Made by a program: the position numbers and the translations under genes
The notes under the pieces: generated by a model
What the model was told of the DNA's origin: nothing
Seen by the model: the letters and a program-made list of their open reading frames with translations, nothing else
Database searches by the model: none
In this document: in pieces, positions 1 through 10,522 of the stretch
Numbering within the stretch: the first letter of the stretch is position 1
Layout of the letters: the number at the start of each line of letters is the position of its first letter
NCBI GenBank assembly: GCA_900491605.1
Contig: UESW01004239.1
Coordinates: 1,075,131-1,139,130, forward strand
Direction: 5' to 3'
Source of the DNA: Calamus simplicifolius
Taxonomy: Eukaryota > Streptophyta > Magnoliopsida > Arecales > Arecaceae
Length of the DNA stretch: 64,000 nucleotides

Positions 1-540
1 TGTTAAAAGAATACTAAGATACTTAAGTGGAACTAAAAATGTAGGTTTATGGTATTCTAGAGACTCAACACTGAACTTAATTGCATATACTGATTCTGAT
101 TATGCTGGATGTAAGTTAGATAGAAAAAGCACAAGTGGTGCATGCCAATTCTTAGGAAGTAACTTAATCTCATGGTTTAGCAAAAGTAAAATTCAGTTGC
201 ATTATCAAACTACTGAAGCTGAATATGTAGCAGCTGGAGTTGTTGTGCTCAAATCCTATGGATTAAGCGACAACTTGAAGACTATGGTATCACACTTGAT
301 AAAACACCTATAAGATGTGATAACACAAGTGCAATTAATCTAACTAAAAATCCAATTCAACATTCTAGAACCAAACACATAGAAATTAGTATCACTTTAT
401 AAGAGAACATGTTGCAAATAATGAAATATGTCTTGACTATGTTAACACTGAAGAACAATAGCAGATATATTTACAAAACCCTTAAGTGAAGAAAGATTCT
501 GTTATCTTAGAGGAGAGTTAGGATTTGTGATCCATTAGAA
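1..540 (+). pseudogene. Sirevirus reverse transcriptase end and RNase H (decayed)
   Basis: Reading frame 2 gives VKRILRYLSGTKNVGL, then a copia RNase H stretch (LIAYTDSDYAGCKLDR, TSGACQFLGSNLISWFSK, TEAEYVAA). It then breaks into other frames, where INLTKNPIQ and SRTKHIE remain readable. RNase H removes genomic RNA from the RNA/DNA hybrid during reverse transcription. At least two frameshifts and in-frame stops make it non-functional. The matching domain of the minus-strand copy lies at 5,830-6,260. Confidence 0.85.
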
Positions 541-746
541 TGAATTTGAAACCCTTAAGGAAATTTTATCTAAAATTCTTTCAAATCCTTGATCTTTTAA
601 GGAAATCTTATCTAGAATTCACATCTAATTGATCTATTCAAATCCAATGATTATTTTATCAATTTTTATGATCAAATTCTGGACACATTTCAGAAATTTC
701 ATGTTTTTGCTCTGAAATGGTCTCGGAGCCAACTCGATGAGTATCG

Positions 747-911
747 GAGTCGACTCTTGGTTTCTGCTGAAACTCTCGAGTCGACCCTTCTCGGTGCGAG
801 TCGACTCCACTTCGGAATGGTTTTCTGTGACTGTCCGGAGTCGAACCCTTGCTTTGCGGGAGCCGACTCGAAGTGGTCCCCAGGTTTGATTTATCTAGGG
901 CGAGTCGACTC
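747..911. repeat. Cluster of GAGTCGACTC palindromes between RNase H and the extra ORF
   Basis: Perfect copies of the 10 bp palindrome start at 747, 798 and 902. One- or two-base variants start at 778, 838 and 860. The same motif fills the U3 of both LTRs (3,200-3,535 and 11,450-11,740) and recurs at 5,411-5,575 in the other copy. Clustered palindromes in non-coding parts are a known Sirevirus trait. Their role here is inferred to be regulatory. Confidence 0.75.
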
Positions 912-1014
912 GCCGTTCTTTTCTAACGACCCAATCTCTCAAAATACTCTCTCCAAAACACTTCCAGACCTTCCAAATTTCCTAGAATCCCTGATTAACC
1001 CTTCCAATCAACCA

Positions 1015-2350
1015 ATGGCCCCTAAAACTCGAGGTTCCAACCTTTGTGCGGCCGGTGTCAAGAGGAAGAGAGTCGTGAGGAAGACCGTAAGGCGTCCGGT
1101 TCGTGAGCCATCACCTAGCTCGGATTCGACATCATCTTCTTCAACTCCAAATGCTTCTCCAGCTACTGCTCCTTCTCAGGTAGATAGGCTAGCTGATAGA
1201 ATCATTACCACAGGAAGAAAAGTGGATTTTGAATTATTTGAGGCAGAGGGATTTCTTTTGGGAAGACAACTGATAGAGATGGGTTGGGAGAAGATCTGTT
1301 CCCTAGATTGTCCTACTTATCCCGCTCTTGTAAAGGAGTTTTATAGAACCTATCTAGAGGAGATAATGGTCTTTAAGCATTGTAAGAGGAAAACCGAATC
1401 TCAGTGACTGTAGAGCTACTGTCAAGACTGTTGGATCTACCCATGTCAGGAACTTCTACATTTTCTTCGGATGACAGATGCTAGATTACTTAACCGGGAA
1501 GTTGTCAGTTCTGAGGAAGTATTTGCCAATCAATTATCTTTAGAACTGAGATTGCTCCACAACATATGTAGTAGGATCCTTTTTTCCAAGATAGGGAGAT
1601 CGATTATGTGTCAGAAAGGAAATTTTTTGTGATGGATGCTATTGTAACGGGCAAACCCATTAACCTCCCCAGTATGATTTTATGATATATTGCTGACTGT
1701 GGAGGAAAGGAAAATCAAGCTTGCCCTATGGTATGATCCTCACTAAATTTTCCAGAGTCAGGGGATTGTTATTTCTGATAGTGACCCATGAGGAATGAGA
1801 CACACAGATTTTACAGCTTGGCCACTATACACGGATGGGATTTTGTTAAGAAAAACGAAAAAATGGGAAAGGAAAGGGTTGGTAGAAGAAAGAGCAGAGG
1901 ATGCTGAGGCACCGGGACCATCGGTTAGACACTCTTCACCTGCACCTCTGAGCCCTCCTATTCTACTCCTGCTCCTACCCTGTTCCTTTGTTTGATCATG
2001 CTTCATCTTCATCAGTTGGCTTCTCAGATCTTCAGCTAAGGCAACTCAAAGGTCTTTTTGATGATCAGTCAGAGAAATTAAAATCAGAGTTTGAAGACAA
2101 ATTTATGAACCTAAAGGAAACTCTATACTCTTTAGATGACCGGATCACCAAAATCGAGTCTACTCTCAGCACTTCTTTAGAATCTTTAAGTGAAGATCTT
2201 AAGAACATATTTGAAGAACTTAAAGATGTTTGCGGAGATGACGAAACCTACTCTAAATGCAACGCAGAGCTACAAGATAAAATTTTGACTGCTTGCACCT
2301 TTGTGGATGAGAGGCTAAAAGACTATGTAAAATACAGACTAATGGAATGA
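1015..2350 (+). pseudogene. Sirevirus extra 3' ORF (envelope-like position), decayed
   Basis: The likely start is the ATG at 1,015, reading MAPKTRGSNL; the equivalent start in the minus-strand copy reads MAPKRRAIIG. A basic, serine-rich N-terminus is followed by a conserved block (VDRLADRIITTGRKVDF, GWEKICSLD, YPALVKEFY). The frame is then lost by indels around 1,370-1,990. A last intact stretch, 1,988-2,350, is acidic and coiled-coil-like (LKGLFDDQSEKLKSEFEDKF). I see no signal peptide or membrane segment, so 'envelope-like' describes position only. The middle block resembles the 'putative plant transposon protein' class. Its function is unknown. Confidence 0.72.
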
Positions 2351-2853
2351 AAACATAATTGATCATTTGACTAGGATTGTTAGGACTCATTTTAATGTAT
2401 TAGATATTCAGTCCTTGCAATGTATTGAAGTTAATGTTGTGTTTTACATTTTGGTATCAATGTATTAGACACTTTGATGTATTTGACACTTTGATGTAAT
2501 GAATTATCTTTTTTTATACTCAATGTATTTCTTCCTATTATCAATGAATGAATGATTTTGTTAAATCAAATCTTGAATGAGTGAATGATAATGTTTATTG
2601 CTTCTCTACCTTTTTGTTGATAACAAAAAAGGGGGAGAGTTTTATAGTTTTATAAATGTATATGCATATGGGAGAAATTGATTAATCAAATGATATTAAA
2701 ATGATTGAATGAATAAGATGGGATATTTATTTAAGTTTCATAGGGGGAGCTACCTCATTCAGGGGGAGCCTAAGCCTTTTATGAAATCAAAATAAATTCA
2801 CAAATCAATCATGCATAAACTCATTGTTTTTGTCATCATCAAAAGGAGGAGAT
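2351..2853 (+). promoter_or_regulatory. 3' untranslated stretch with several polypurine tracts
   Basis: AT-rich non-coding DNA holds four purine runs: 2,625-2,638, 2,742-2,749, 2,761-2,768 and 2,841-2,852. The last abuts the LTR and is the expected second-strand primer. Repeated tracts ('multi-PPT') are characteristic of Sireviruses. Confidence 0.75.
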
Positions 2854-4532
2854 TGTTGGGGAGTCTGTTGAAAAACTATATGCCCCAATCTTATTGATTT
2901 TGATGATTACCAAAAGCCATGAGTATGTAAAAGATGTAATGAGTTTATTTACATAAGCATTGAATTTATTTAGAACAATGAATGAGAATGTTAAAGTATA
3001 ACTTTAATCAATTTGAAAGTAACTTCAAGCTCAATGTTTAAGCTTTCAAAAAGAAATTCAATACTTAATATTCAATCAATGAGTTTTTGGAACACTTCTT
3101 GAATTGATTCTTAATGTCAATTTTATTATATTCAAGTCAATTCAATGATTAAAATGAATCTGGAATGAATTTAAAGTCAATCAGAAAACTTTCTGATTTT
3201 TGATACGTTCCGGAGCCAACTCTTGAGTTTCAGAGTCGACTCCCTCAGAGAACAGAAATGACTATCTATCTCGAGTCGACCCATGCGATTTCTCAAGTCG
3301 ACCCCCGATTCTGTCTAGCCGACTCCATGACTGTGCAAGTCGACTCCGCTCAGACACCAGAGTGTGTTTTTCTGAGCACTTCGCGAGTCAACCCCAACTT
3401 TTCATGAGTCGACCCCCGACTTTCAGGAGTCGACACTTTACTTTTTGTGAGTCGACCCTTTGACTTTCTAAACATTTCTATTTTTAGTATCACGACCTCG
3501 AGCCGACTCGGGAAAAGCATGAGTCGACTCCAGCAAATCTGGACAAAATTTTTTCGAATGCCAACTCAGCGCCAACGGTAAGATTTTTGATTAACGGCTA
3601 TTTTTCTTTGTTTCTAACGGCTATATTTTTGCAGAATCTATAAATAGAGAAGTCGTTTTCAAATCAAATATATACAAACCAAGAGATATTCATTTCAAGA
3701 GAAAAGAAAAGAAAAATCGAAAAAACAGAGCTTCATTTGAAAAAATCCATGATTCAAAATAGAGTGAAAGAAAGAGTGTGAAATCCAAGGAAGCTTCTTC
3801 TGTGTTCAAGCTCAACAATCCAAGGAAGCTTCAGAAGAAAATCAAAGAGCTATTCAAGAGCATTTCAAGTGATTTTCAATGCTCAAAAGAGGAAAAGCTC
3901 AAATCAACTCCAAAGTACATTCCGTGAAGAATCCAAGCTGAGGCCAGATTCTACACTTCAAAAGAGTGAGGAAAAGAGGAAAAGAAGAAAAGCTCAAAGC
4001 CAACCATCTGCAAATTAGGCTTTTCTAAACTTTATTCTTACATTTGTTTATCTACTCATTGAGGAGCTTTGTAACTAAAAAACCATACTATTATTCTTTG
4101 TATCTAGTTCAATCTTGGGGATTGAACTAGTTGAGGTAGTCTTACCTTGGTTCAAGCTTGGTAAAGCTTGGGTTAGGGTTTTTGTGCTGGTGAGCCCTTG
4201 AAAACCAGCTGGGTTCGTTGTGCGCCCGGGAAAACAACAAGTTTGAGTTGTGAGCTTGTAAAACAACTCTGCTGTAATCTAGGGTGATTATAGTGTGGAC
4301 CCAAGTGAATCTTGGGAGTGGACGTAGGTGTTGGATACACCGAACCACTATAAACTCTTTGTGTTTGTCGTGCTTTCATTGACTCTTTCTCTATCTCTGT
4401 TTTATTCACTGCACTTTGTATTTGCATTGCTATGCCTTCATTCTTCTTAAGCAAAACATTTTTAAAAGGCTAATTTTTAAAGAACCCAATTCACCCCCCC
4501 CCCCCCCTCTTGGGTTGTCATCTGGGCCAACA
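2854..4532 (+). repeat. Sirevirus 3' LTR (1,679 bp)
   Basis: It starts TGTTGG and ends CCAACA, a perfect 6 bp terminal inverted repeat. U3 holds about 11 copies or near copies of GAGTCGACTC (3,200-3,535). A TATA box lies near 3,638, and a C-run (about 4,493-4,507) precedes the last block. That last block matches the end of the minus-strand copy's LTR (CTCTTGGGTTG and CCAACA). Confidence 0.88.
3638..3648 (+). promoter_or_regulatory. TATA box of the Sirevirus LTR
   Basis: CTATAAATAGA lies about 100 bp downstream of the palindrome cluster and upstream of an A/G-rich leader, as expected for the U3/R boundary. Confidence 0.6.
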
Positions 4533-5266
4533 CCTTGGCTTCTGAATACCAATGTCAAAATCATACCATATGGTAATGTAGATCTCTTCTTAGTAGCTTC
4601 CTCCGCCATATAGCCTATCATCATACCAGCAAGATTGACCGGTCTTCCAGTGAGAATGCAGTCCATCAATAAGATGTCTCGCTCCGAGACATATTCAAAC
4701 CTTCCGACTTTAGGAAATAAATTTCTTCCACAAATATTGTGAAGTAATCTGAGTTCCAAATTAAGTTGATTGGCCAAGATTTCCTCAAACTCAGAAACTT
4801 CTCTCCCTAACATTCTTGATAGGGCACCTCCTCTGTCTTCATGTTGATATTCAACTAATCCAACGGTAGGCATCTCCAATAGATTTCCAAGGGTTTCAGC
4901 CATGATGATTACTTTAGTTCCTCTTACAACACTCACTAAGCCTCCCTCTCCTCTACATAAATCATTATAAAATTCTCTCACTAGGGCGGGGTAAGTCGGG
5001 ACATCCAAAGAGCAGACCTTCTCCCATCCCATTTCTTTCAATAACCGTCCAATAGCAAAGCCCTCCGAAACAAAAAAGTCAAAATCTACTTTTCTTCCGG
5101 TAATAATGGCCTTACCCGCTAATTGGTCGACTCGAGAAGAAGATGGTGAGGGTGGAGAGTCATCCTGAGTGGCAGATGAAGAAGATGATGAAGGTTGCCT
5201 CCTATTTGAATGGCGCTTCGTCGGAACAGTCGAACCACCAATGATAGCACGCCTTTTGGGAGCCAT
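4533..5266 (-). pseudogene. Sirevirus extra 3' ORF, truncated by nested insertion
   Basis: An open frame of about 240 codons runs from MAPKRRAIIG (start at 5,266) to the junction at 4,533, where it meets LTR sequence of the + copy. It has a serine-rich, basic N-terminus. A globular block follows (VDQLAGKAIITGRKVDF, GWEKVCSLDVPTYPALV, MAETLGNLLEMPTVGL, LRLLHNICGRNLFP). This is the better preserved of the two copies in the window and has no internal stop. The frame is also open upstream to 5,377, but alignment with the other copy starts near MAPK, so I prefer that start. No membrane segment is visible and the function is unknown. Confidence 0.75.
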
Positions 5267-5410
5267 GGGATTCAATTGGAATGAGTAATCAAGGGATTTG
5301 AAGGATTTGGAGGGCTTGGAATCAGTTTGGAACAGTTTTAGAAAGGTTTGGAGACGATGGGTTTCGTTTGGGGTCAACTCCGTCCTTTATATTTTGACCT
5401 AGTCCCACTT

Positions 5411-5575
5411 AGAGTCGACTCCCGAAAATGAGGTATCGGCTCCGAACCAGAGAATCTGTCAGCGCTCGAATTAGAGTCGGCTCTATAGAAGACAGAGTTA
5501 GCTCTAATTGCCCAGACAGAACATCAAAATATGAAGGTGTCGACTCCACAAACTGCAGGTGTCGGCTCCACAATA
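5411..5575. repeat. Palindrome cluster of the minus-strand Sirevirus
   Basis: GAGTCGACTC and variants (GAGTCGGCTC, GTGTCGACTC, GTGTCGGCTC) recur between RNase H and the extra ORF, at the same place as in the + copy (747-911). Confidence 0.65.
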
Positions 5576-5829
5576 GTTTCAGGGAAAAATTTAAATTTCA
5601 AGGGTCTGAAACTGATCAAATTAATCATCAAACTCTAGATAAGTGTTCCTTAACAATTGGGGAAACAATGAATCAAATTACTAGATAGATTTCCTTATTG
5701 GACATAGAGGATTTTCAAGAAATTATTGAAGTCTAGATAGTTGTTGTCCTTAAGAGTTTCAGAAAATTATTCTAAAGGATCACAAACTCCTAATTCTCCT
5801 CTAAGATAACAAAATCTTTCCTCACATAA

Positions 5830-7332
5830 AGGTTTGATAAAAATATCAGCTAATTGATCATAGTATTAACATCTTCAAGACAAACATCTTTGTTAATTAC
5901 ATGTTCTCTAATAAAGTGATGTCTAATTTCAATGTGTTTAGTTCTTGAATGTTGAATTGGATTTTTAGTTAGATTAATAGTGCTAGTATTATCACATTTA
6001 ATAGGAATTTTATCAAGTGTGATACCATAATCTTCAAGTTGTCTCTTAATCCAAAGGATTTGAGCACAGCAACTTTCAGCTGCAACATACTCTGCCTCAG
6101 CAGTGGATAATGCAACCGAATTTTGCTTCTTGCTAAACCAAGAGATTAAGTTACTTCCTAAAAGTTGGCATGCCCCACTTGTATTCTTTCTATCTAATTT
6201 ACAACCAGCATAGTCAGAATCAGAATAAGCAATCAATTTTAAGTTTGAGTCTCTAGAATATCATAATCCTACATTTTTAGTTCCATTTAAGTATCTAAAG
6301 ATTCTTTTAACAGCAAATAAATGTGATTCCTTAGGATTAGATTGATATCTTGCACATAAGTAGATAGAAAACATGATATCTGGCCTACTTGTAGTTAGGT
6401 AAAGAAGTGATCCAATCATACCTCTGTAATGCTTCTGATCTACTTTCTTACCTACTTCATCCTTGTCCAGCTTGCATGAGGGACTCATTGGCGTACCAAG
6501 AGGTTTAGCAGATTCCATACCAAATTTCTTGAGTATTTTCTTTGTGTACTTTGTTTGGTTAATGAAAATTCCCGCTTTCTCTTGTTGATTTGAAGTCCAA
6601 GGAAGAAGTTTAGTTCTCCCATCATGCTCATCTCGAATTCTCCCTGTATTAGCTTAGCAAATTCTTGACAAAGGAGATTGTTAGTAGCACCAAATATAAT
6701 GTCATCACATAAATTTGAACAATTAATAAATCCTTTTCTTTTCTTTTCAAAAACAAGGTTTTATCAACATTTCCTCTAGAAAAGTCATTTTCAATTAAAA
6801 TTTACTTAATCTATCATACCAAGCTCTAGGTGCTTGCTTTAAACCATAAAGTTCTTTGTGTAGTTTGAAGACGTGGTTTGGAAATTCATGATCTTCAAAA
6901 CCAGGAGGTTGTTCAACATAAACTTCCTCATTATAAAACCATTTAGAAATGCACTTTTAACATCCATTTGAATAAGTTGAAATTCATATGACATGCAAAT
7001 GCAAGTAGTAGCCTAATGGCTTCTAATCTAGCAACATGTGCAAAAGTTTCATCAAAATCTATACATTCTTCTTGATTATATCCTTTTGCAACTAATCTAG
7101 CCTTATTTCTAATTACCAATCCATTTTCATCCAATTTATTTCTAAAAACCCATTTAGATCCTATTATAGGGTGGTTTTTAGGTCTATCTACTAGGGTCCA
7201 GACTTGGTTCCTAGTGAATTGGTTTAACTCTTCCTGCATTGCTAACATCCAATAACTATCTTTCTCAACTTCCTCTATAGTTTTAGGTTCTATATGAGAT
7301 ACAAATGCAAGATGATTATTGATATCTCTCAT
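5830..7332 (-). pseudogene. Sirevirus reverse transcriptase and RNase H (broken)
   Basis: The N-terminal RT (6,943-7,332) shows NQVWTLVDRP, GSKWVFRNKLDENG and NKARLVAKGYNQEE. The middle, around the catalytic YVDD region (6,520-6,940), is frameshifted. The C-terminal RT (6,261-6,518) has TPMSPSCKLD and YRGMIGSLLYLTTSRPDI. RNase H (5,850-6,236) has YSDSDYAGCKLDRKNTSGA, ALSTAEAEYVAA and SRTKHIEIRHHFIREHV. Together these copy element RNA to DNA and remove the RNA. The reading frame changes at least three times, so no functional enzyme is expected. Confidence 0.88.
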
Positions 7333-7373
7333 TGATGATCTAGTCCTTATATCTTGAGATGGATCACCTGTGA

Positions 7374-8640
7374 TTAGGTCCTTAGGATGACCATAAGCAT
7401 ATCTCCAATCTCTAGGTAGATCTTTATCATTCTGAGCAATCTCAATACCATCATCCTTATGTGAGTCATCATCCTTAACTTCAGGTTCTTTATTTGAAAA
7501 TACATTAATTTTTTAATATCTCTTTCAATCAAAGATGTATCTTCCTCATCATCAATTTTATCTGAACTTGATGCTAAAGACTCATCAAACACTATATGAA
7601 TGGATTCTTCTACAACTAAGCTCTTCTTATTAAATACTCTATATGCTTTGCTAGATGTAGAATATCCTAGGAAGATACCTTCATCAGACTTTGCATCAAA
7701 CTTCCCAAGATTATCCTTACCATTGTTATGAATAAAACATTTATAACCAAATGCATGAAAATAACTTAAATTTGGTTTCCTATTGTGCCATAGTTCATAG
7801 GGAGTTTTCTTAAGGATAGGTCTAATCAGGGCTCTATTTAGAATGTAACATACTGTGTTTATAGCTTCCGCCCAAAAATATTTTGAAAGTTGGCTTTCAC
7901 ATAGCATGGTATGGGCCATGTCTTCTAAAGTCCTATTCTTCCTTTTTACAACTCCATTTTATTGCGGTGTTCTAGGTGCAGAAAAGTTATGATGTATGCC
8001 TTTTTCAAAACAGAATTTTTCAAATAAGTGATTTTCAAATTCAGTTCCATGATCACTTCTAATAGACACTATGGTAGTGTTTTTCTCATTAGTGGCTTTC
8101 TTAACGAATTTCATGAATATTAAGAAAGTCTCATCTTTGTGAGCCAAAAACATTACCCAAGTGAATCTAGAGTAATCATCTACTATCACTAAACCATATT
8201 TCTTTCCTCCTAGACTTGTGGTTCTAGTAGGTCCAAAAAGGTCCATGTGCAGTAGCTCTAGTGCCCTAGTAGTTGAAACAATATTCTTAGATTTGAAAGA
8301 AGTTCTTGTCTATTTTTCAAATTGACATGCATCACATATTCGATTATTTTCAAAATTTAAGCTAGGAATACCTTTAACTAAATCCATTTTCAATAATTTA
8401 GAAATTAGGTGTGTGCTTGCATGACCTAATCTACGGTGCCATAGCCAACCAATCTCATTCATCTTAGCATTATTAGCAACTAAGCAATGATTACTTGGAG
8501 ATAAATTACTCAAATCAATTAAGTACACATTGCCATAGCGTTTACCAACAAGAATAATGCTGCTATCAATGGGATTAGTAACAGTACAAACAGAAGCTTC
8601 AAAGAAAACCTTGAAACCTTTGTCACACAGTTGGCTAATA
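7374..8640 (-). pseudogene. Sirevirus integrase (broken)
   Basis: The HHCC zinc domain is at about 8,310-8,470 (WLWHRRLGHAST and CDACQ). The catalytic core is at 7,959-8,246 (MDLFGPTRTTSLGGKKY, DDYSRFTWVMFL, SDHGTEFEN), with the first two acidic residues readable. The C-terminal part is at 7,374-7,919 (YFWAEAINTVCYILNR, GYKCFIHNNGKDNLGKFD, GIFLGYSTSSKAYRVFN). A stop near 7,958 and frame changes between the blocks disable it. The enzyme would insert element cDNA into chromosomal DNA. Confidence 0.87.
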
Positions 8641-8679
8641 CTTATCAGATTATGTTTAAGTTCATCGACATATAAAACA

Positions 8680-9060
8680 TTATCATATGAGTAGATGGAG
8701 TAATTTGAATCTTACCAATACCCATGATATGGCCTTGACCATTATCACCAAAAGTAACTACACCACCTCTTTTGATTCAAGGGTGATGAATTGATCTTTG
8801 TCACCCGTCATGTGTCTTGAGCAACCACTATCCAGGTACCATTTTCTTTTCAGTCTAATGGCTACAAGACACTCCTACAAAACATTCATGTCTTAATTTT
8901 AGGTACCCAAGCCTTCTTGGGTCCTTCATGGTTAGATGCATTAAATATTATTCCTTTGGGAATCCAAATCATCTTTCTTTTATTATGTGGAGATTTACAC
9001 ATATAAGATTTATGTCCTTTGTTTCCACATATAAAACAAGTAATAATTGATGATTTTTAG
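8680..9060 (-). pseudogene. Sirevirus aspartic protease and second zinc knuckle
   Basis: A CFICGNKGHKSYMC knuckle is at about 9,000-9,040. It is followed by a GPKKAWVPK linker and a protease start WYLDSGCSRHMTG (about 8,815-8,845; DSG is the catalytic signature). The blocks are in different frames because of small indels. A second CCHC knuckle upstream of the protease is typical of Sirevirus polyproteins. Confidence 0.75.
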
Positions 9061-10462
9061 CATGTATAAAAATATTCTTCAAGGATTTTTTCTTTTTAAG
9101 CGGATTATATCCTAATCCAGCTTTATCAAAAATAGCTTTTTGATTATTCAGAATCATATTAAGTTTGATAGAGCTTAGAATGAATTTATCAACTATTGGC
9201 TTAAGTCTATCAACTTCATTTTTCAAACTTTCTTTTTCTTTTATCAAAAGTTCTTTATCTACAACATGCTTTTCATTTTCTAAGGATAATTTTTGCATTT
9301 GAGTTTTCAAATCTTTGTTCTTTGAACTTAGGTTCACAAAATCATCCATTAATTCATAAAAAGTACTATGCAATTCATCAAAAGTGAAGTCATCAAGAAA
9401 ACTCGGACTTACCTCATCATTGTTCGTCATGAAGCATAGATTGGTCATTTCACTCTTTTCTTCCTCTTCGGAACTTGAGCTTTCCGAATTACTCCATGTG
9501 GCCATCATTTCCTTCTTTTTTAACTTTCGGATGCCTTTCTTTAGTTGAGGGTATTCAGATTTAAAGTGACCTGGCTTTTACATTCAAAGCAAATAACTTC
9601 TTTTTCTTTGCCCTTGTCCTCATCTTTTCTTGCAAAGGGCTTTTTCTTTTCAAACTTCTTCTCTTCATGAATCTTTTAAATTTCCTTGTGATGAGTGTCA
9701 TGTCCTCATCATCACTTTCATCTTCAGATTCATGAGGTTCTTCCATATATTCAGAAATCTTAAGAGCCATAGTTATCTTCTTCTTTGACTCATCATCATC
9801 AACATGTTGCTTAATTTGAAGCTCATGAGTCATCAAGGATCCCAATAGTTCTTCTAGGGGTAGGGTACTTAGATCCTTTGCCTCTTGTATTGCAGTCACT
9901 TTAGCTTCCCAAGTCCTAGGCAAGGAACACAAAACCTTTCTCACAAGATCAGAATTATCATAAGATTTACCAAGACTTTTTAAACCATTAACTATATCAG
10001 TAAATCTTGTAAACATATCAGCAATAGATTCACATGCATCCATTTTAAACAATTCATATTTATGAACTAGCATGTTAATCTTGGATTCCTTGACTTGATT
10101 TGTTCCCTCATGGGTAACCTCAAGTCTATCCCAGATTTCCTTAGTAGAAATGCAAATAGATATGCGATTGAATTCATTTGCATCTAATGAGCAGTATAAA
10201 ACATTCATTGCTTTGGCATTGAGTTGTGCCAATTTTTATCATGTTCATCCCATTCCATTTCCGGTTTAGGAATCTCCATGCCATTAACTCTAGCAGTGGG
10301 TGTGTGTGGTCCATTGACAATAATACTCCATAGATCATAGTCAAGTGCTTGAATGAATATTTTCATTCTAGCCTTCCAATAACCATAGTTTGAACCATTA
10401 AATAGGGGTGGTCTATTAGTAGATTGGCCTTCAGAAAAAGATGAACCAGCTTGAGTTGCCAT
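8969..10462 (-). pseudogene. Sirevirus gag (UBN2-type) with coiled-coil extension
   Basis: The start at 10,462 (MATQAGSSFSEG) lies 47 bp inside the primer site. PPLFNGSNYGYWKARMKIF is the usual copia gag opening. A frameshift near 10,230 leads to the UBN2 block (EIWDRLEVTHEGTNQVKESK, LPRTWEAKVTAIQEA). The first CCHC knuckle (about 9,555-9,600) is split by a one-base shift. From 9,508 to about 9,060 an acidic, coiled-coil region follows (SSSSEEEEKSEMTN, KDLKTQMQKLSLENEKH). It would form the particle that packages element RNA. The coiled-coil extension is a Sirevirus feature. Confidence 0.82.
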
Positions 10463-10508
10463 GTGGATCTTTGACTCTTAATCGTTAGATCAAATCAAAT
10501 GAGCACTA

Positions 10509-10520
10509 GCTCTGATACCA
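10509..10520 (-). promoter_or_regulatory. Primer binding site (tRNA-iMet)
   Basis: On the minus strand this reads TGGTATCAGAGC, two bases after the LTR end. It is complementary to the 3' end of initiator methionine tRNA, the usual copia primer. Confidence 0.9.
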
Positions 10521-10522
10521 AT

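Larger units (their letters stand above)
1..4532 (+). mobile_element. Ty1/copia Sirevirus, 3' part (continues off the left edge)
   Basis: The end of RNase H, an extra downstream ORF, a set of polypurine tracts and a complete 3' LTR occur in the standard order on the + strand. The element is cut by the window edge, so its 5' LTR, gag and most of pol are not visible. It belongs to the same family as the minus-strand copy next to it: their RNase H, extra ORF and LTR ends align by eye. The LTR ends at 4,532 directly against coding sequence of the other copy's extra ORF, so this element inserted into the other. The 5 bases after the LTR (CCTTG, 4,533-4,537) should recur before the unseen 5' LTR. 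Confidence 0.88.

Noticed and set aside
10509..10520. tRNA gene
   Set aside because: Only the 12-base complement of tRNA-iMet is present, which is the retrotransposon primer site; no cloverleaf.
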